Source: Lachnospiraceae bacterium
Lineage (GTDB): Bacteria; Bacillota; Clostridia; Lachnospirales; Lachnospiraceae
NCBI GenBank assembly: GCA_017514845.1
Contig: JAFWIM010000076.1
Location: forward strand, 1 to 53,076
DNA: 53,076 bases
Reading direction: 5' to 3'
Part shown: piece by piece, positions 18,060 to 27,100 of the stretch
Layout: the number at the start of each line of letters is the position of its first letter
How positions within the stretch are numbered: position 1 is the first letter of the stretch
The notes under the pieces: model-generated
What the model was told of the DNA's origin: nothing
What the model saw: the letters and a program-made list of their open reading frames with translations, nothing else
The model's database searches: none
Made by a program: the position numbers and the translations under genes

Positions 18060-18869
18060 TCAGTCCGAAATATAAATCTGAGCATCCTCGCGGGCCTGCA
18101 GAATAGCCCGCATCGAATAAAAATCATCCGGTGTAGTAATCTTTATGTTCTCATATGGTCCGTCGATCATAGTGAGCCGCCAGCCATAATGGTTCATCAT
18201 GGTGCATGTGTCGATAAAGTCATACCTCTTTTCCGAGAGAGCCCTCCTGTGGGAAGAAATAACATCTCTCAGATAAAAACTCTGCGGAGCCTTGGCCACG
18301 CGCGAATGACTTCTCTCCGGCACGGAGCGCACATCACCGTTATCGTAGATCTCGACAATAGTCTCCTTGACAATTCCGGCCGTTATGCAGCTTCCGTGTT
18401 CGCGGACGCATCGTATGTTCTCAGACAAAAGTCCGGGACTGATCAGAGGACGCACGCCGTCGTGTATGAGAACTACGGTCTCATCATTATCCGGCACGCG
18501 GGATCCCGCGATACCGGCGTTAGCTTCAATATCCGGCACCTGCATGATAAGGTCGCCCGGTCTTCCCGCCTCAAGTATAAGCTCCTCGGCGGCATAAAGA
18601 CCGTTGAAGATTGAGAGCTGACCGCTCGTCCCGCCGGGTATTATCTTTCTGACCTTTTCTATCCTGTACTTGTACAGGAGGTCTTGAAGATGCCCGATCC
18701 ATCCCTCAACGCAGACGACGCAGATCGCGTCGATGTCCGCGCAGGCCTCAAAATGCTCCAGCGTGTGGATCATGATCGGTTTGTTATAAATCTCGAGGAA
18801 CTGTTTCGGTATGTCCTTCGAGTGCATTCTGGTCCCGACACCACCGGCGAATATCACACCTATATTCAT
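18060..18869 (-). CDS. IspD/TarI-family cytidylyltransferase
   Basis: Nucleotidyltransferase that would activate a polyol phosphate or similar substrate with CTP. The N-terminal loop VIFAGGVGTRMHSKDIPKQF is the CTP-binding signature of the IspD family, and residues IHDGVRPLISP near 135 match its conserved Asp-Gly-Xaa-Arg-Pro. At 269 residues it is longer than a housekeeping IspD (about 230). Placed in the polysaccharide operon, a TarI-like role (CDP-ribitol or CDP-glycerol type precursors for surface polymer) is more likely than isoprenoid synthesis. GTAGGAGGT precedes the ATG, and the upstream lipoprotein gene ends 9 nt before it. Confidence 0.82.
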   Translation of the reverse strand: MNIGVIFAGGVGTRMHSKDIPKQFLEIYNKPIMIHTLEHFEACADIDAICVVCVEGWIGHLQDLLYKYRIEKVRKIIPGGTSGQLSIFNGLYAAEELILEAGRPGDLIMQVPDIEANAGIAGSRVPDNDETVVLIHDGVRPLISPGLLSENIRCVREHGSCITAGIVKETIVEIYDNGDVRSVPERSHSRVAKAPQSFYLRDVISSHRRALSEKRYDFIDTCTMMNHYGWRLTMIDGPYENIKITTPDDFYSMRAILQAREDAQIYISD

Positions 18870-18878
18870 AAGAACCTC

Positions 18879-21407
18879 CTACTTTTCAAATCTCCACATC
18901 TGCGCATCGCTGTCAGATTCCTCAAGGGCCGTGACTGCGTAAGCCGGTGCCTTAGTATACGGATTTCTGATACCGTAAGCAATATTTTTGTCGCTCCACT
19001 CGTCAAGAGCCGTGTGGATCGGCTGAACGCTGTCAATTCTCGACTGGGACCCGAGATCGTACTTTGTACACATACCGGTTCCCGAATCATAGGTCACAAC
19101 AACAAATGTATGGACAGGCTTCCCGGTGCTGTCGCTGACAAACATGACGTCGCCCGGCTGCGCTGCGCCGGGATCCGTGAATTTGATAAATCCCATGCGC
19201 ATGAGATAGTCACCGAGCGGTCCCACGCCGTATCCGCCTGCAGGCTGGTCTCTAAGCCCCAGGTCATAGACAGCCCTCGATATCAGCCGGTCGCATGAAA
19301 TAATACCATCCTCGCACGGAACTGTCGAGGTCGAATTTCCGTAACGGAAGTGATTATTGTGGGCGTATAAGTATACATTCGCGACCGCCTGCAGGAATTC
19401 ATCCGCCGTAAAATTCAGAGACCTGTCGATCGAATCGACCGGCGCGGTGAGGGCCATCCCCTCCCTGTTCACCAGCCTCGCGGTGAATCCGCCGGTGCTG
19501 ACGGCGGCACCCGGTGTGCCGTCATCCGAAATATTATAAGAAGTATCGACTGAAATACCTGCCGACTCTGCTGTGACAGGCGTCCCGTCTTCCTTTTCGA
19601 ATCTCCAAAGCTGCGCGTCAGTCCCCGACCAGACAGCCTCGGAAAGGTTTCCGCTGTGGTCAGCCGTGAGCACCTTATCTTCAGCCCCGATCATGACTCT
19701 GTACCAGCCGTCGCCCGAATATGTGAGGGATATCACATTGAAAGTTCCTTCGTTCTGGATGAACAGACCTGTCCTTCCGTTCTGCGTTCCGTACGCGATG
19801 CTGTACGATGGGTTGGCGCTGTACGTCGCAGAATAGTACCCCTCCGCAAACGCATCCACCGGCTCCGTCTCCACCAGATAAAACTGCATATCCCGCGTCT
19901 CTTTCGGAACCGCATCGGTACCGCACTTCACAGTCGTGACCGCCGCGTCCCCGCCGTCATCTTTTGTGTTCTCTCCCGCTGTCAGGACCTGACCTGTCTG
20001 GGCATTTTCGAACGTGAACGATCCATCCTCATTCTTTCGAACGATCCAGTTCTGCCCCGGATTTCCGCTGTACTCGCCGAGTCTCACGGATCCGGCAATA
20101 TCTTCAAGGCAGAATCCGGATCTGCTGCTTATGATCTCGTACGTCCCATCTTCGTTTTTGAAGAAACTGAACTTTTCCTTCTCATCCTCCGACGCGATGG
20201 ACGTATCGAACACAGTCCCCGAAGTAATTCCGCCTGCCTTTACCGCAAGGCGGTCTGTTCCGTGGGAAGCAGGTGCAAATGTATACGTCTTCGACTGATC
20301 GATTTCTGTTTCGACACCGCCGATCTCGAATTCACTGTGGAAACTGCCCCTGTAAATACCGGTTCCGACCACCTCAATATCCGCTTTGCCGGGATCAGTA
20401 TTATTCTTCATTGAGATCGTGTAGTCCGTGCCCTCCGTCAGTGGTTTTCCGTCAAACGTGACCTGCACTGCGGGCAGCAGCGGACTTCCGCTATATGCGA
20501 ACACCGCAGTTCCGTCCTCATTGACTTCGCTTGTCCTGGCAGTCTCGGACTCAGTGGCAACAGCCTTACCGGTGCGGGCTATATCGACCGGAATAATACT
20601 GAAGTCGATGACGCAGGAGCCTACATATTCTCCGATGCCGCTGATCCGGACTTTAGCTGTACCTATATCAGTGTTGTTCTCATATACAACAACGAAATCC
20701 CTGTCCCTCTGCAGGGTCTTGCCGGCTTTGACGACCGTCACGCCGGGTGTGACAGGCTCGCCCGTGTATTCCGCCTCTTCATATTCCAGCGTGACATCCC
20801 CCTCGTTCACGCCTACCTGAGTCTTCGTAAAGACCCAGGGCCATGCAAGATCCGCGCCGTTGCCGAAGCTGTCGACAGTGATCTGCTCAAAGAGAGATGT
20901 TGTGAGCAGATAGGGTGCCAGCATGATATCTCCCCCGGACGTCTCCGATATTCTCCAGAGCTCAACATCGACGGTATCCGTTTCATTTCCGGAATGGCCT
21001 GCAACCGTCAAAGGTCCGGCGTAAGAAAGCCCGGTCTTTATCTTCACGTTGGCATTCGTGTTAGCGTTCTGGATCGTGTATATACCGTCGGCGCGTTTTA
21101 TGACCAGGAACTGCTGACCTGCCGAATGATCGGAAACGGCGAGCGGAAGCGCATATCCTGTCCGATATGTGCCTCCTTCCGTGTCCAGAGCCATCCTCTC
21201 TCCGTCAGGGTCTATATAAGATGGGACCTCGATCGTATAGAAGCCGTCACTAATTGCGGCAGCGCTCGCCGTCTCGGAGAGCTCTGCCGATGCTGTCTGA
21301 TCCGCATATGTATTGTCACCGCATCCCGTAAACGTAACGGCAGTCATGGTCACGGCTGCCCAGATACAGGGTGCGATACGGTTCATTCGCTTCAAATATC
21401 GCTTCAT
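18879..21407 (-). CDS. Multidomain lipoprotein with Ig-like repeats, ricin-like repeats and a C-terminal NlpC/P60-like domain
   Basis: An 842-residue secreted lipoprotein. The N terminus is basic then hydrophobic and ends in the lipobox TFTGC near residue 29. In order: a ricin-like repeat region (about 60-200), two clostridial surface repeats of the YTGEPVTPGVTV...DFVVVYENN type (about 205-275 and 295-375), more ricin-like segments (SGNPGQNWIVRKNEDGSFTFEN, TDAQLWRFEKED), then a C40-like domain at about 690-810 with Cys in GIISCDRLISRAV and His in KPVHTFVVV. The last residues repeat the WRFEK motif. A role in binding and trimming the wall or its glycans is inferred. The ATG at 21407 is preferred over a GTG three codons earlier; the ribosome site is weak. 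Confidence 0.75.
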   Translation of the reverse strand: MKRYLKRMNRIAPCIWAAVTMTAVTFTGCGDNTYADQTASAELSETASAAAISDGFYTIEVPSYIDPDGERMALDTEGGTYRTGYALPLAVSDHSAGQQFLVIKRADGIYTIQNANTNANVKIKTGLSYAGPLTVAGHSGNETDTVDVELWRISETSGGDIMLAPYLLTTSLFEQITVDSFGNGADLAWPWVFTKTQVGVNEGDVTLEYEEAEYTGEPVTPGVTVVKAGKTLQRDRDFVVVYENNTDIGTAKVRISGIGEYVGSCVIDFSIIPVDIARTGKAVATESETARTSEVNEDGTAVFAYSGSPLLPAVQVTFDGKPLTEGTDYTISMKNNTDPGKADIEVVGTGIYRGSFHSEFEIGGVETEIDQSKTYTFAPASHGTDRLAVKAGGITSGTVFDTSIASEDEKEKFSFFKNEDGTYEIISSRSGFCLEDIAGSVRLGEYSGNPGQNWIVRKNEDGSFTFENAQTGQVLTAGENTKDDGGDAAVTTVKCGTDAVPKETRDMQFYLVETEPVDAFAEGYYSATYSANPSYSIAYGTQNGRTGLFIQNEGTFNVISLTYSGDGWYRVMIGAEDKVLTADHSGNLSEAVWSGTDAQLWRFEKEDGTPVTAESAGISVDTSYNISDDGTPGAAVSTGGFTARLVNREGMALTAPVDSIDRSLNFTADEFLQAVANVYLYAHNNHFRYGNSTSTVPCEDGIISCDRLISRAVYDLGLRDQPAGGYGVGPLGDYLMRMGFIKFTDPGAAQPGDVMFVSDSTGKPVHTFVVVTYDSGTGMCTKYDLGSQSRIDSVQPIHTALDEWSDKNIAYGIRNPYTKAPAYAVTALEESDSDAQMWRFEK

Positions 21408-21427
21408 ATAGTACACCAGGTCCCTGC

Positions 21428-21516
21428 TTCAGTCACTCGGTTTCTACACCTTTAGAGTTCATTCACTCGATTTTTACACCATTAAGGTTCATTCACTCGG
21501 TTTTACACCTTTGAAA
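21428..21516. repeat. Three tandem 30-bp repeats
   Basis: Units 21428-21457, 21458-21487 and 21488-21516 (30, 30 and 29 bp) share TTCATTCACTCGGTTTTACACC with few changes. On the minus strand the first unit covers the last codons and stop of the phospholipase-like gene (GVKPSE-stop), and the other two repeat those codons and the stop downstream, ending just before the lipoprotein gene. Confidence 0.85.
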
Positions 21517-22307
21517 TTGTAATTATACAATTCGTCCCAGTCCTTCTCTCCTCTGGCACACTTTTCAAAATCCGTGCACAGAAGGACCGCCTTGTCGATC
21601 GCGCTCCTGTAATATCCGGCCAGAACTCTGTTCGTCTCCGCGCACTGCGGCGCCGGATGCTCACTCATCACATGATTCCAGGTATTCTTATTGATACCCA
21701 ACACTTTTATAAGTAAACGGACCAGGCTCCTTTTCAGCTTTCCGGGGCACAAAAAAATCTCATTCACTATGACTGTCGACACGAGCGCAGCGTGCAGATC
21801 CGGATAATTAGTATCCGGATAGAACTGCAGTATGACCGCTGTGTTCCTCGGGGACGGCACGAAGCCGTCGGTCAGCCGTGTGCTGAGCGGATCTTTTCCG
21901 TCGTGAACGAGCAGTCGTCTGTCAAACTCCATTTCGATCTGGGCATGCCCATGCTCCGGCTTTTTAGCCTCCTCAATTATATAGGCGTGCGCTTCCCGGT
22001 CAAGAGCAAAGTGGCAGATCATGCCATAGATATATGCCATCTCAGGATCGGAAAAGCCGGAACGTTCCGCTACCCTGGAAGCCGGGACCATAAAATGAAG
22101 AGCCGATGTTCGATGGGCGGCATAGCCATTCTCCCTGACTCTCTGGCGCACTCCAAAGAACGGGGATATGATCAGAAAAAAAGGATCCGGTCCCTGCAGT
22201 CCGATCGTGAAAAGCTCCGGCTCACGTGCAATGATTGCTTTGATGCGATCCGGCAGCAGTCCGAGAACCTCTCTGCCGAATCTTAAGTGTGCGTATGTTG
22301 CGGGCAT
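21489..22307 (-). CDS. Zinc-dependent phospholipase C-like protein (PF00882 type)
   Basis: A 272-residue protein of the zinc-dependent phospholipase C/S1-P1-like family common in Firmicutes. Metal ligands are suggested by His in MPATYAHLRFG, Asp in GLQGPDPFF, His in YAAHRTSALHF and the HFALDREAHAY box near residue 95. There is no signal peptide, so it is probably cytoplasmic, and many such proteins have no known substrate. The ATG at 22307 has ACAGGAGGC 5 nt upstream. It follows the phosphatase gene by 13 nt. Its stop lies inside a tandem repeat. Confidence 0.8.
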   Translation of the reverse strand: MPATYAHLRFGREVLGLLPDRIKAIIAREPELFTIGLQGPDPFFLIISPFFGVRQRVRENGYAAHRTSALHFMVPASRVAERSGFSDPEMAYIYGMICHFALDREAHAYIIEEAKKPEHGHAQIEMEFDRRLLVHDGKDPLSTRLTDGFVPSPRNTAVILQFYPDTNYPDLHAALVSTVIVNEIFLCPGKLKRSLVRLLIKVLGINKNTWNHVMSEHPAPQCAETNRVLAGYYRSAIDKAVLLCTDFEKCARGEKDWDELYNYNFKGVKPSE

Positions 22308-22320
22308 AAGCGCCTCCTGT

Positions 22321-23043
22321 TTACAGTTGATCCGCTGTGAACATCTGCGGATTATGAATAAAAATTCTTCTGGCAGTGTGTGACCCGTATTTTTTCTCCA
22401 CAAAATCCGCGCACTCGCCGATATGAGTACTTCGGTCACTCGTATTGTGAGCGTCGGAGCCGATAAAGCTCACCAGCCCTCTTTTCAGCATCTTCCTGCA
22501 GAACATCTTCATGCCGAAGCCGTCCATTCCCAGAACGGATGCGGCGTTGACCTGGAGCATTGCCCCCATGTCGCAGAGTTCTTCGGCAAAATCAATATGT
22601 CTGTACACCGGGCTGTAGCGCTCGCAGTGGGCGATGACCGGAGTGAAACCGCTGGAGATGAGCGTATAGGAGCGATTTCTTATATAACCCGTATCGTGGG
22701 CTGAAGAGAACTCCAGCAGCACATAGCGTGTCCCGCACATGCGATAGCGGGGATCGGTTCTCAGCATATCCGTCATGTCATGGTTCGAATGGAATTCGCA
22801 TCCCAGATAGAGTTTCATCTCAGGAAACTCTTTCCCTGCCTGTTCTACCAGAGCTCTGTAATTCTTTTCAACGACATCCCTCGAAGTCTCGAACATGTTC
22901 ATTCGGAAATGTGGAGTGAGTATAATGTTTTCAACGCCCTGCGCTCTCTCATCTCTGAGAATCTCCATAGAGTCACGGAGCGTCCGTGCTCCGTCATCGA
23001 CTCCGGGGATAATATGGCAGTGCATATCGTATAGTCCATTCAT
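22321..23043 (-). CDS. cpsB: CpsB/YwqE-type manganese-dependent tyrosine phosphatase
   Basis: PHP-family protein-tyrosine phosphatase that dephosphorylates the BY-kinase controlling capsule assembly. PHP motifs are visible: DMHCHIIPGVDDG at the start (metal His), TPHFR near 60, ILGCEFHSN-like YLGCEFHSN near 95, AHCERY near 150 and FIGSDAHN near 200. The 240-residue length is normal. I chose the ATG at 23043 because motif 1 follows at once and AAGGAT lies upstream. Its kinase partner is not in this window. It lies 75 nt after rfbA, in the same direction. Confidence 0.9.
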   Translation of the reverse strand: MNGLYDMHCHIIPGVDDGARTLRDSMEILRDERAQGVENIILTPHFRMNMFETSRDVVEKNYRALVEQAGKEFPEMKLYLGCEFHSNHDMTDMLRTDPRYRMCGTRYVLLEFSSAHDTGYIRNRSYTLISSGFTPVIAHCERYSPVYRHIDFAEELCDMGAMLQVNAASVLGMDGFGMKMFCRKMLKRGLVSFIGSDAHNTSDRSTHIGECADFVEKKYGSHTARRIFIHNPQMFTADQL

Positions 23044-23118
23044 AATGTATATCCTTACGAGAAGAAGAAAAACAGAGATGAGGGTCACGCCGTCTCATCT
23101 CTGTGAGCTATCAAAGTG

Positions 23119-24015
23119 TCAGTGAAGAACGTCCAGATACTTTCCGTCGAGGACGTCTTTCAGATACTGACCGTACTGATTCTTTTTCAGGATCTCATAT
23201 TCCTTCATGACCTGCTCACCGCTGATCCAGCCGTTAAGATAGGCAATTTCCTCAAGGCAGGCGATCTTTCTGTGCTGGTGCTGTTCTACCGTCTTCACGA
23301 AGTTCGTCGCGTCGACCAGACTCTCATGAGTACCGGTATCAAGCCAGGTGAATCCCTGACCGAGGAGCTCAACATTCAGACGGCCTTCTTCCAGATAGAT
23401 CCTGTTCAGGTCAGTGATCTCAAGTTCGCCTCTCGCAGACGGCTTGAGATCGGCTGCGTAATCAACGACCTTATTGTCATAGAAATAAAGTCCTGTCACA
23501 CAGTAATTGCTCTTCGGATGTTCGGGCTTTTCTTCGATTGAGATGGCCGTCCCGTTGCTGTCGAACTCGACAATGCCGAAGCGCTCCGGGTCGTCCACAT
23601 AGTAGCCGAAGACAGTCGCGCCCCGTCCTTTCTCTGCATTATCAACAGCTGCCTTCAATCTTTTTTTCAGTCCGTGTCCTGCAAATATATTGTCACCGAG
23701 GACCATCGCGACCGAATCCTCTCCGATGAAATCCGCACCGATGATGAAAGCCTGGGCAAGCCCGTCCGGTGATGGCTGGACGGCATAGCTGAGGTTAATA
23801 CCGAACCTGGAACCATCCTTGAGAAGTTCCTCAAATCTGGGCGTGTCCTGCGGTGTGGAGATAATGAGGATATCGCGGATGCCTGCATTCATGAGGACCG
23901 ACAGCGGATAATAAATCATCGGCTTATCATAAATCGGCAGAAGCTGCTTGGACGTTACCATAGTAAGCGGATAAAGTCTGGTACCGGACCCCCCGGCGAG
24001 AATAATACCTTTCAT
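23119..24015 (-). CDS. rfbA: Glucose-1-phosphate thymidylyltransferase
   Basis: First step of dTDP-rhamnose-type sugar synthesis, making dTDP-glucose from glucose-1-phosphate and dTTP. The signature [20 protein letters not shown] opens the protein, followed by [14 protein letters not shown] and VLGDNIF. The 298-residue length is standard. The ATG at 24015 has TCAAGGAGG upstream; earlier in-frame starts do not. rfbB, rfbC and rfbD are not in the window, so they must lie elsewhere if the rhamnose pathway is complete. A near-consensus promoter precedes it, so this gene probably starts the downstream polysaccharide transcript. Confidence 0.95.
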   Translation of the reverse strand: MKGIILAGGSGTRLYPLTMVTSKQLLPIYDKPMIYYPLSVLMNAGIRDILIISTPQDTPRFEELLKDGSRFGINLSYAVQPSPDGLAQAFIIGADFIGEDSVAMVLGDNIFAGHGLKKRLKAAVDNAEKGRGATVFGYYVDDPERFGIVEFDSNGTAISIEEKPEHPKSNYCVTGLYFYDNKVVDYAADLKPSARGELEITDLNRIYLEEGRLNVELLGQGFTWLDTGTHESLVDATNFVKTVEQHQHRKIACLEEIAYLNGWISGEQVMKEYEILKKNQYGQYLKDVLDGKYLDVLH

Positions 24016-24046
24016 GATTCCTCCTTGATGCACGAATACTTACTGC

Positions 24047-24075
24047 ATTATAACACCATAAACGGCACATGGCAA
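24047..24075 (-). promoter_or_regulatory. Promoter of the rfbA-led operon
   Basis: On the minus strand TTGCCA (24070-24075), exactly 17 nt, TATAAT (24047-24052). It lies about 32 nt before the rfbA start codon and after the end of the helicase gene. Confidence 0.8.
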
Positions 24076-24120
24076 GAATACGCTGTCCGCGCACCCTGCC
24101 CCGCGCCGCTAAGCTGTATT

Positions 24121-27100
24121 TCATATCAATTCATATGCCTGATCGAGCTTTTCACGCATCGCGTCAGTGACCCGGGAGTAACCGAGCATTTTAACGATCT
24201 TCAGGTACAGAGCATCTTTGCCGGCTGAGACGTTCTCATGCAGTATATCCCTCATTCCGCCCGCGAGTTCTTCCGGCGCTATATATTTGACCGGCCGCTT
24301 CACCCCCGGGATGCGGAACACATACGGATCCTCGCCGGAAAGGTACAGGAATCCGCCGCGTCGCTCTATGCCAAACCTCTCACAGCCTGCCATCCGTTCC
24401 TCAAACTCCCGCTTAACTGCATTTGTAACATGATCCCGTCCGAATACAAAGACAATTCGCTTCAGGAGCTCCTCCTCGGAGACAGGCGCCTCGATCTTCA
24501 GAATCTCCGATATATACTCCTGGAAGAATCCGCAGTTTCGTACCAGACGGACTACATCCGCCTGGCGGTAGATTGAAAAGCTGATTTCTTCTTCCTCGGT
24601 ATACTCGAAATCCTCGCTGTTCATCTCGGGTTCGCATTCCACTGACCGGCTTGGAGCTGCCTCGCTCTCATCCGCGGTCGAGAGGGCTTCATCGCAGGCT
24701 GCCAGCAGTCTGTCCCGCTCCACCGCTCCGTTCCGAAGCCACTCGGTCGACCATATCCGGTAATAATTCCACCCCATTCTCTCAAGGACTTCCTGCCTCA
24801 GCCGGTCTCTGTCCCTAATATTGGCCATGGCATGGTAAATATCACCGTCTGTCTCGATTGCCAGCACGTAATCCCTGCCCTCCGCGTCTCTGACGCCGAT
24901 CTCCACGTTGGCCTTTCCGACACCCACATGTACGTCCGCCTGCATCCCTCTCTCTGTCAGGAAATCACATACAGACGATATGAGCGGGTCTGAGGAGCTG
25001 CCTGCAGGCGCCTTGCGGCTTTCGGCATTTTCGGATGCGCCCTGACCTATCTCGGCATACTCCAGATAATTACGAAGCGCAATCACGCCGTCCGCCGAAG
25101 ACTTTTTGGGATCTATATCGGTGAAATGCATGGAGCTGACAAGGATCACATTCTCCCTGGCTCTCGTCACCGCGACGTTCAGCCGCCGCTCACCTCCGGC
25201 CCTGTTAAGAGGTCCGAAATTGTGATAAAACTTTCCGCTCTCATCCCTGCCGTAAGCGGTGCTGAAAATAATCGTATCCCGCTCATCGCCCTGCACGGTC
25301 TCAAGGTTCTTGATGAAGAAGGGCTCCTCACGGTCACGGCTGAAGAAATCCTCAAAGGACGGATCTTCTCTTCTCCGCGCCGCAAGCATGCGATCGATCA
25401 TCTCCTGCTGGGCGATTGAAAATGCGACCACGCCCAGGCTCCGCTCCGGATGCTCACGTATCTCCCGATACACAGTATCAAGAACACTGGATGCCTCCCT
25501 CGCGTTCTGCCGGGTCTTTCTCATGAACACACCGTCCGGCACATAGCAGTAATCAACGCCGACACCGGCCCGGTCTCTGGTTACCGAGGGAAATGTGATC
25601 AAGGAGCCTCCGTAGAAACTGTTATTTGAAAATGCGATGAGACTCTCGTACCGGCTCCTGTAATGCCATTTCAGGGATAGCTGCGGGAAAGCGGCCTGAC
25701 ATATGTCAAGAATCGACTCAAAATCAGCGACATCCCCGGTCTCCTCGTCGCTCTCCGTCTCCACCATGGAAGTGAAGAAATTTGTCGGCGGCATCTGCCT
25801 GGAATCGCCGACGACGATAAGCTGCCTGCCTCTGTACACAGCGCCGACCGCATCCTGAGGAAAGATCTGGGAGGCCTCATCAAAGACGACAGTGTCAAAA
25901 GTTATTTCACTCCCGCTCAGGAATGTGCCGACAGACAGCGGCGACATGAGGAAACAGGGCTTCAGCAGCAGGATAAGATCACCGATTTCATTGAAGAGCG
26001 TACGGATTGCTTTCTGCTTTCGCTTCTTCTCCCCCTCACGCCTCAGGACCGCGACCTGGCTGCCGGGAACAACAAGATCTGTGGACGGTCTTCTGGCCGA
26101 GAGCTCTGACCGGATCCTTGCGCGGCTGATGTCGAACTGCATTCTGTCTGTTTTGGCAAATTCTCTCACAGCCATATCCTGGGTCGCCCTTGTAAAGTCA
26201 GCGAGCGGATCGTTCCTCAGTGTGACGCAGTTCACCCAGCAGGTATAGAATGTCTTTCTGTACAGGTCCGGCAGATTGCGGACGGCAAAGCCGTTGTCTA
26301 TGACAAAATCCGTGAACTCCGTGAGATCGGACGTCTCCATCTGCCTGAGTGTCATATGAAAGCGGGACCAGTTATAAAAGCTGTCCCCGGCGGACATGCA
26401 TCGCTCAAGTCTTTCCCGGACTTTTGGCGTTTCATCTTTAAAAAAGTCCAGCACCCGGCTGTCAAAGAGCTGCTGCATTTCCGTAAAAAGTACTGCAAGA
26501 TCCTTTACGACCGGTCTTAAGCGACCTGCCATGCTGACCATATCTTTCTTCTGCCCGCTGCCGCACACATGTGCATACGCAGCAAGGGGCAGCCCGCCGT
26601 CAAAAGCGGATTCCAACTCAGAAAGACCGCTCAGTATACTGTCCCAGTCGGAATCCGGCCCAATGTACGAATCCCCCAGATATGGGACCGCCGGATCGGC
26701 CAGTTCCAGAAAAGCGGCGAGCTTATCCTGATATAGTGCGAGCATCTCCGCATCGCGGACAAGTTTTTCGTAGTTCCTCTTTCGGCCGTCCCTTGAGCAG
26801 GCGCGCATTTCCGCCGCCAGATGACGGTACTCGCTGCCGAAGAGTCGGGTGAGGAAGCCGTCATTTGCAAGAAGACCCTTGTGGAGTTCATGTCCGTCGA
26901 GATCAAGGAACCTCTCCGTATACTCCGCCAATACCCCGCTTCTCAGGCTCACGACATCCCGGCTCTTATCACAGAGCACGCGCGAGACTGAAAGCACACG
27001 CGAAAGCCGCTCCCGATTCAGCAGTTCCGGCGAAGCCATGCGTGAACTTCCGAGAAGCGCCATCGCGTTCATATGCAGGCACAGGTCCCGGAAAGACGCG

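Noticed and set aside
16848..18614. 588-codon plus-strand frame across the flippase, epimerase and cytidylyltransferase genes
   Set aside because: All three opposite-strand genes have family motifs and ribosome sites; the long open frame is a mirror effect of codon bias.
18060..18869. Housekeeping IspD
   Set aside because: Location in the polysaccharide operon and extra length favour a TarI-like surface role, though this is not proven.
21428..21516. CRISPR array
   Set aside because: Units are contiguous with no spacers between them, and no cas gene is present.
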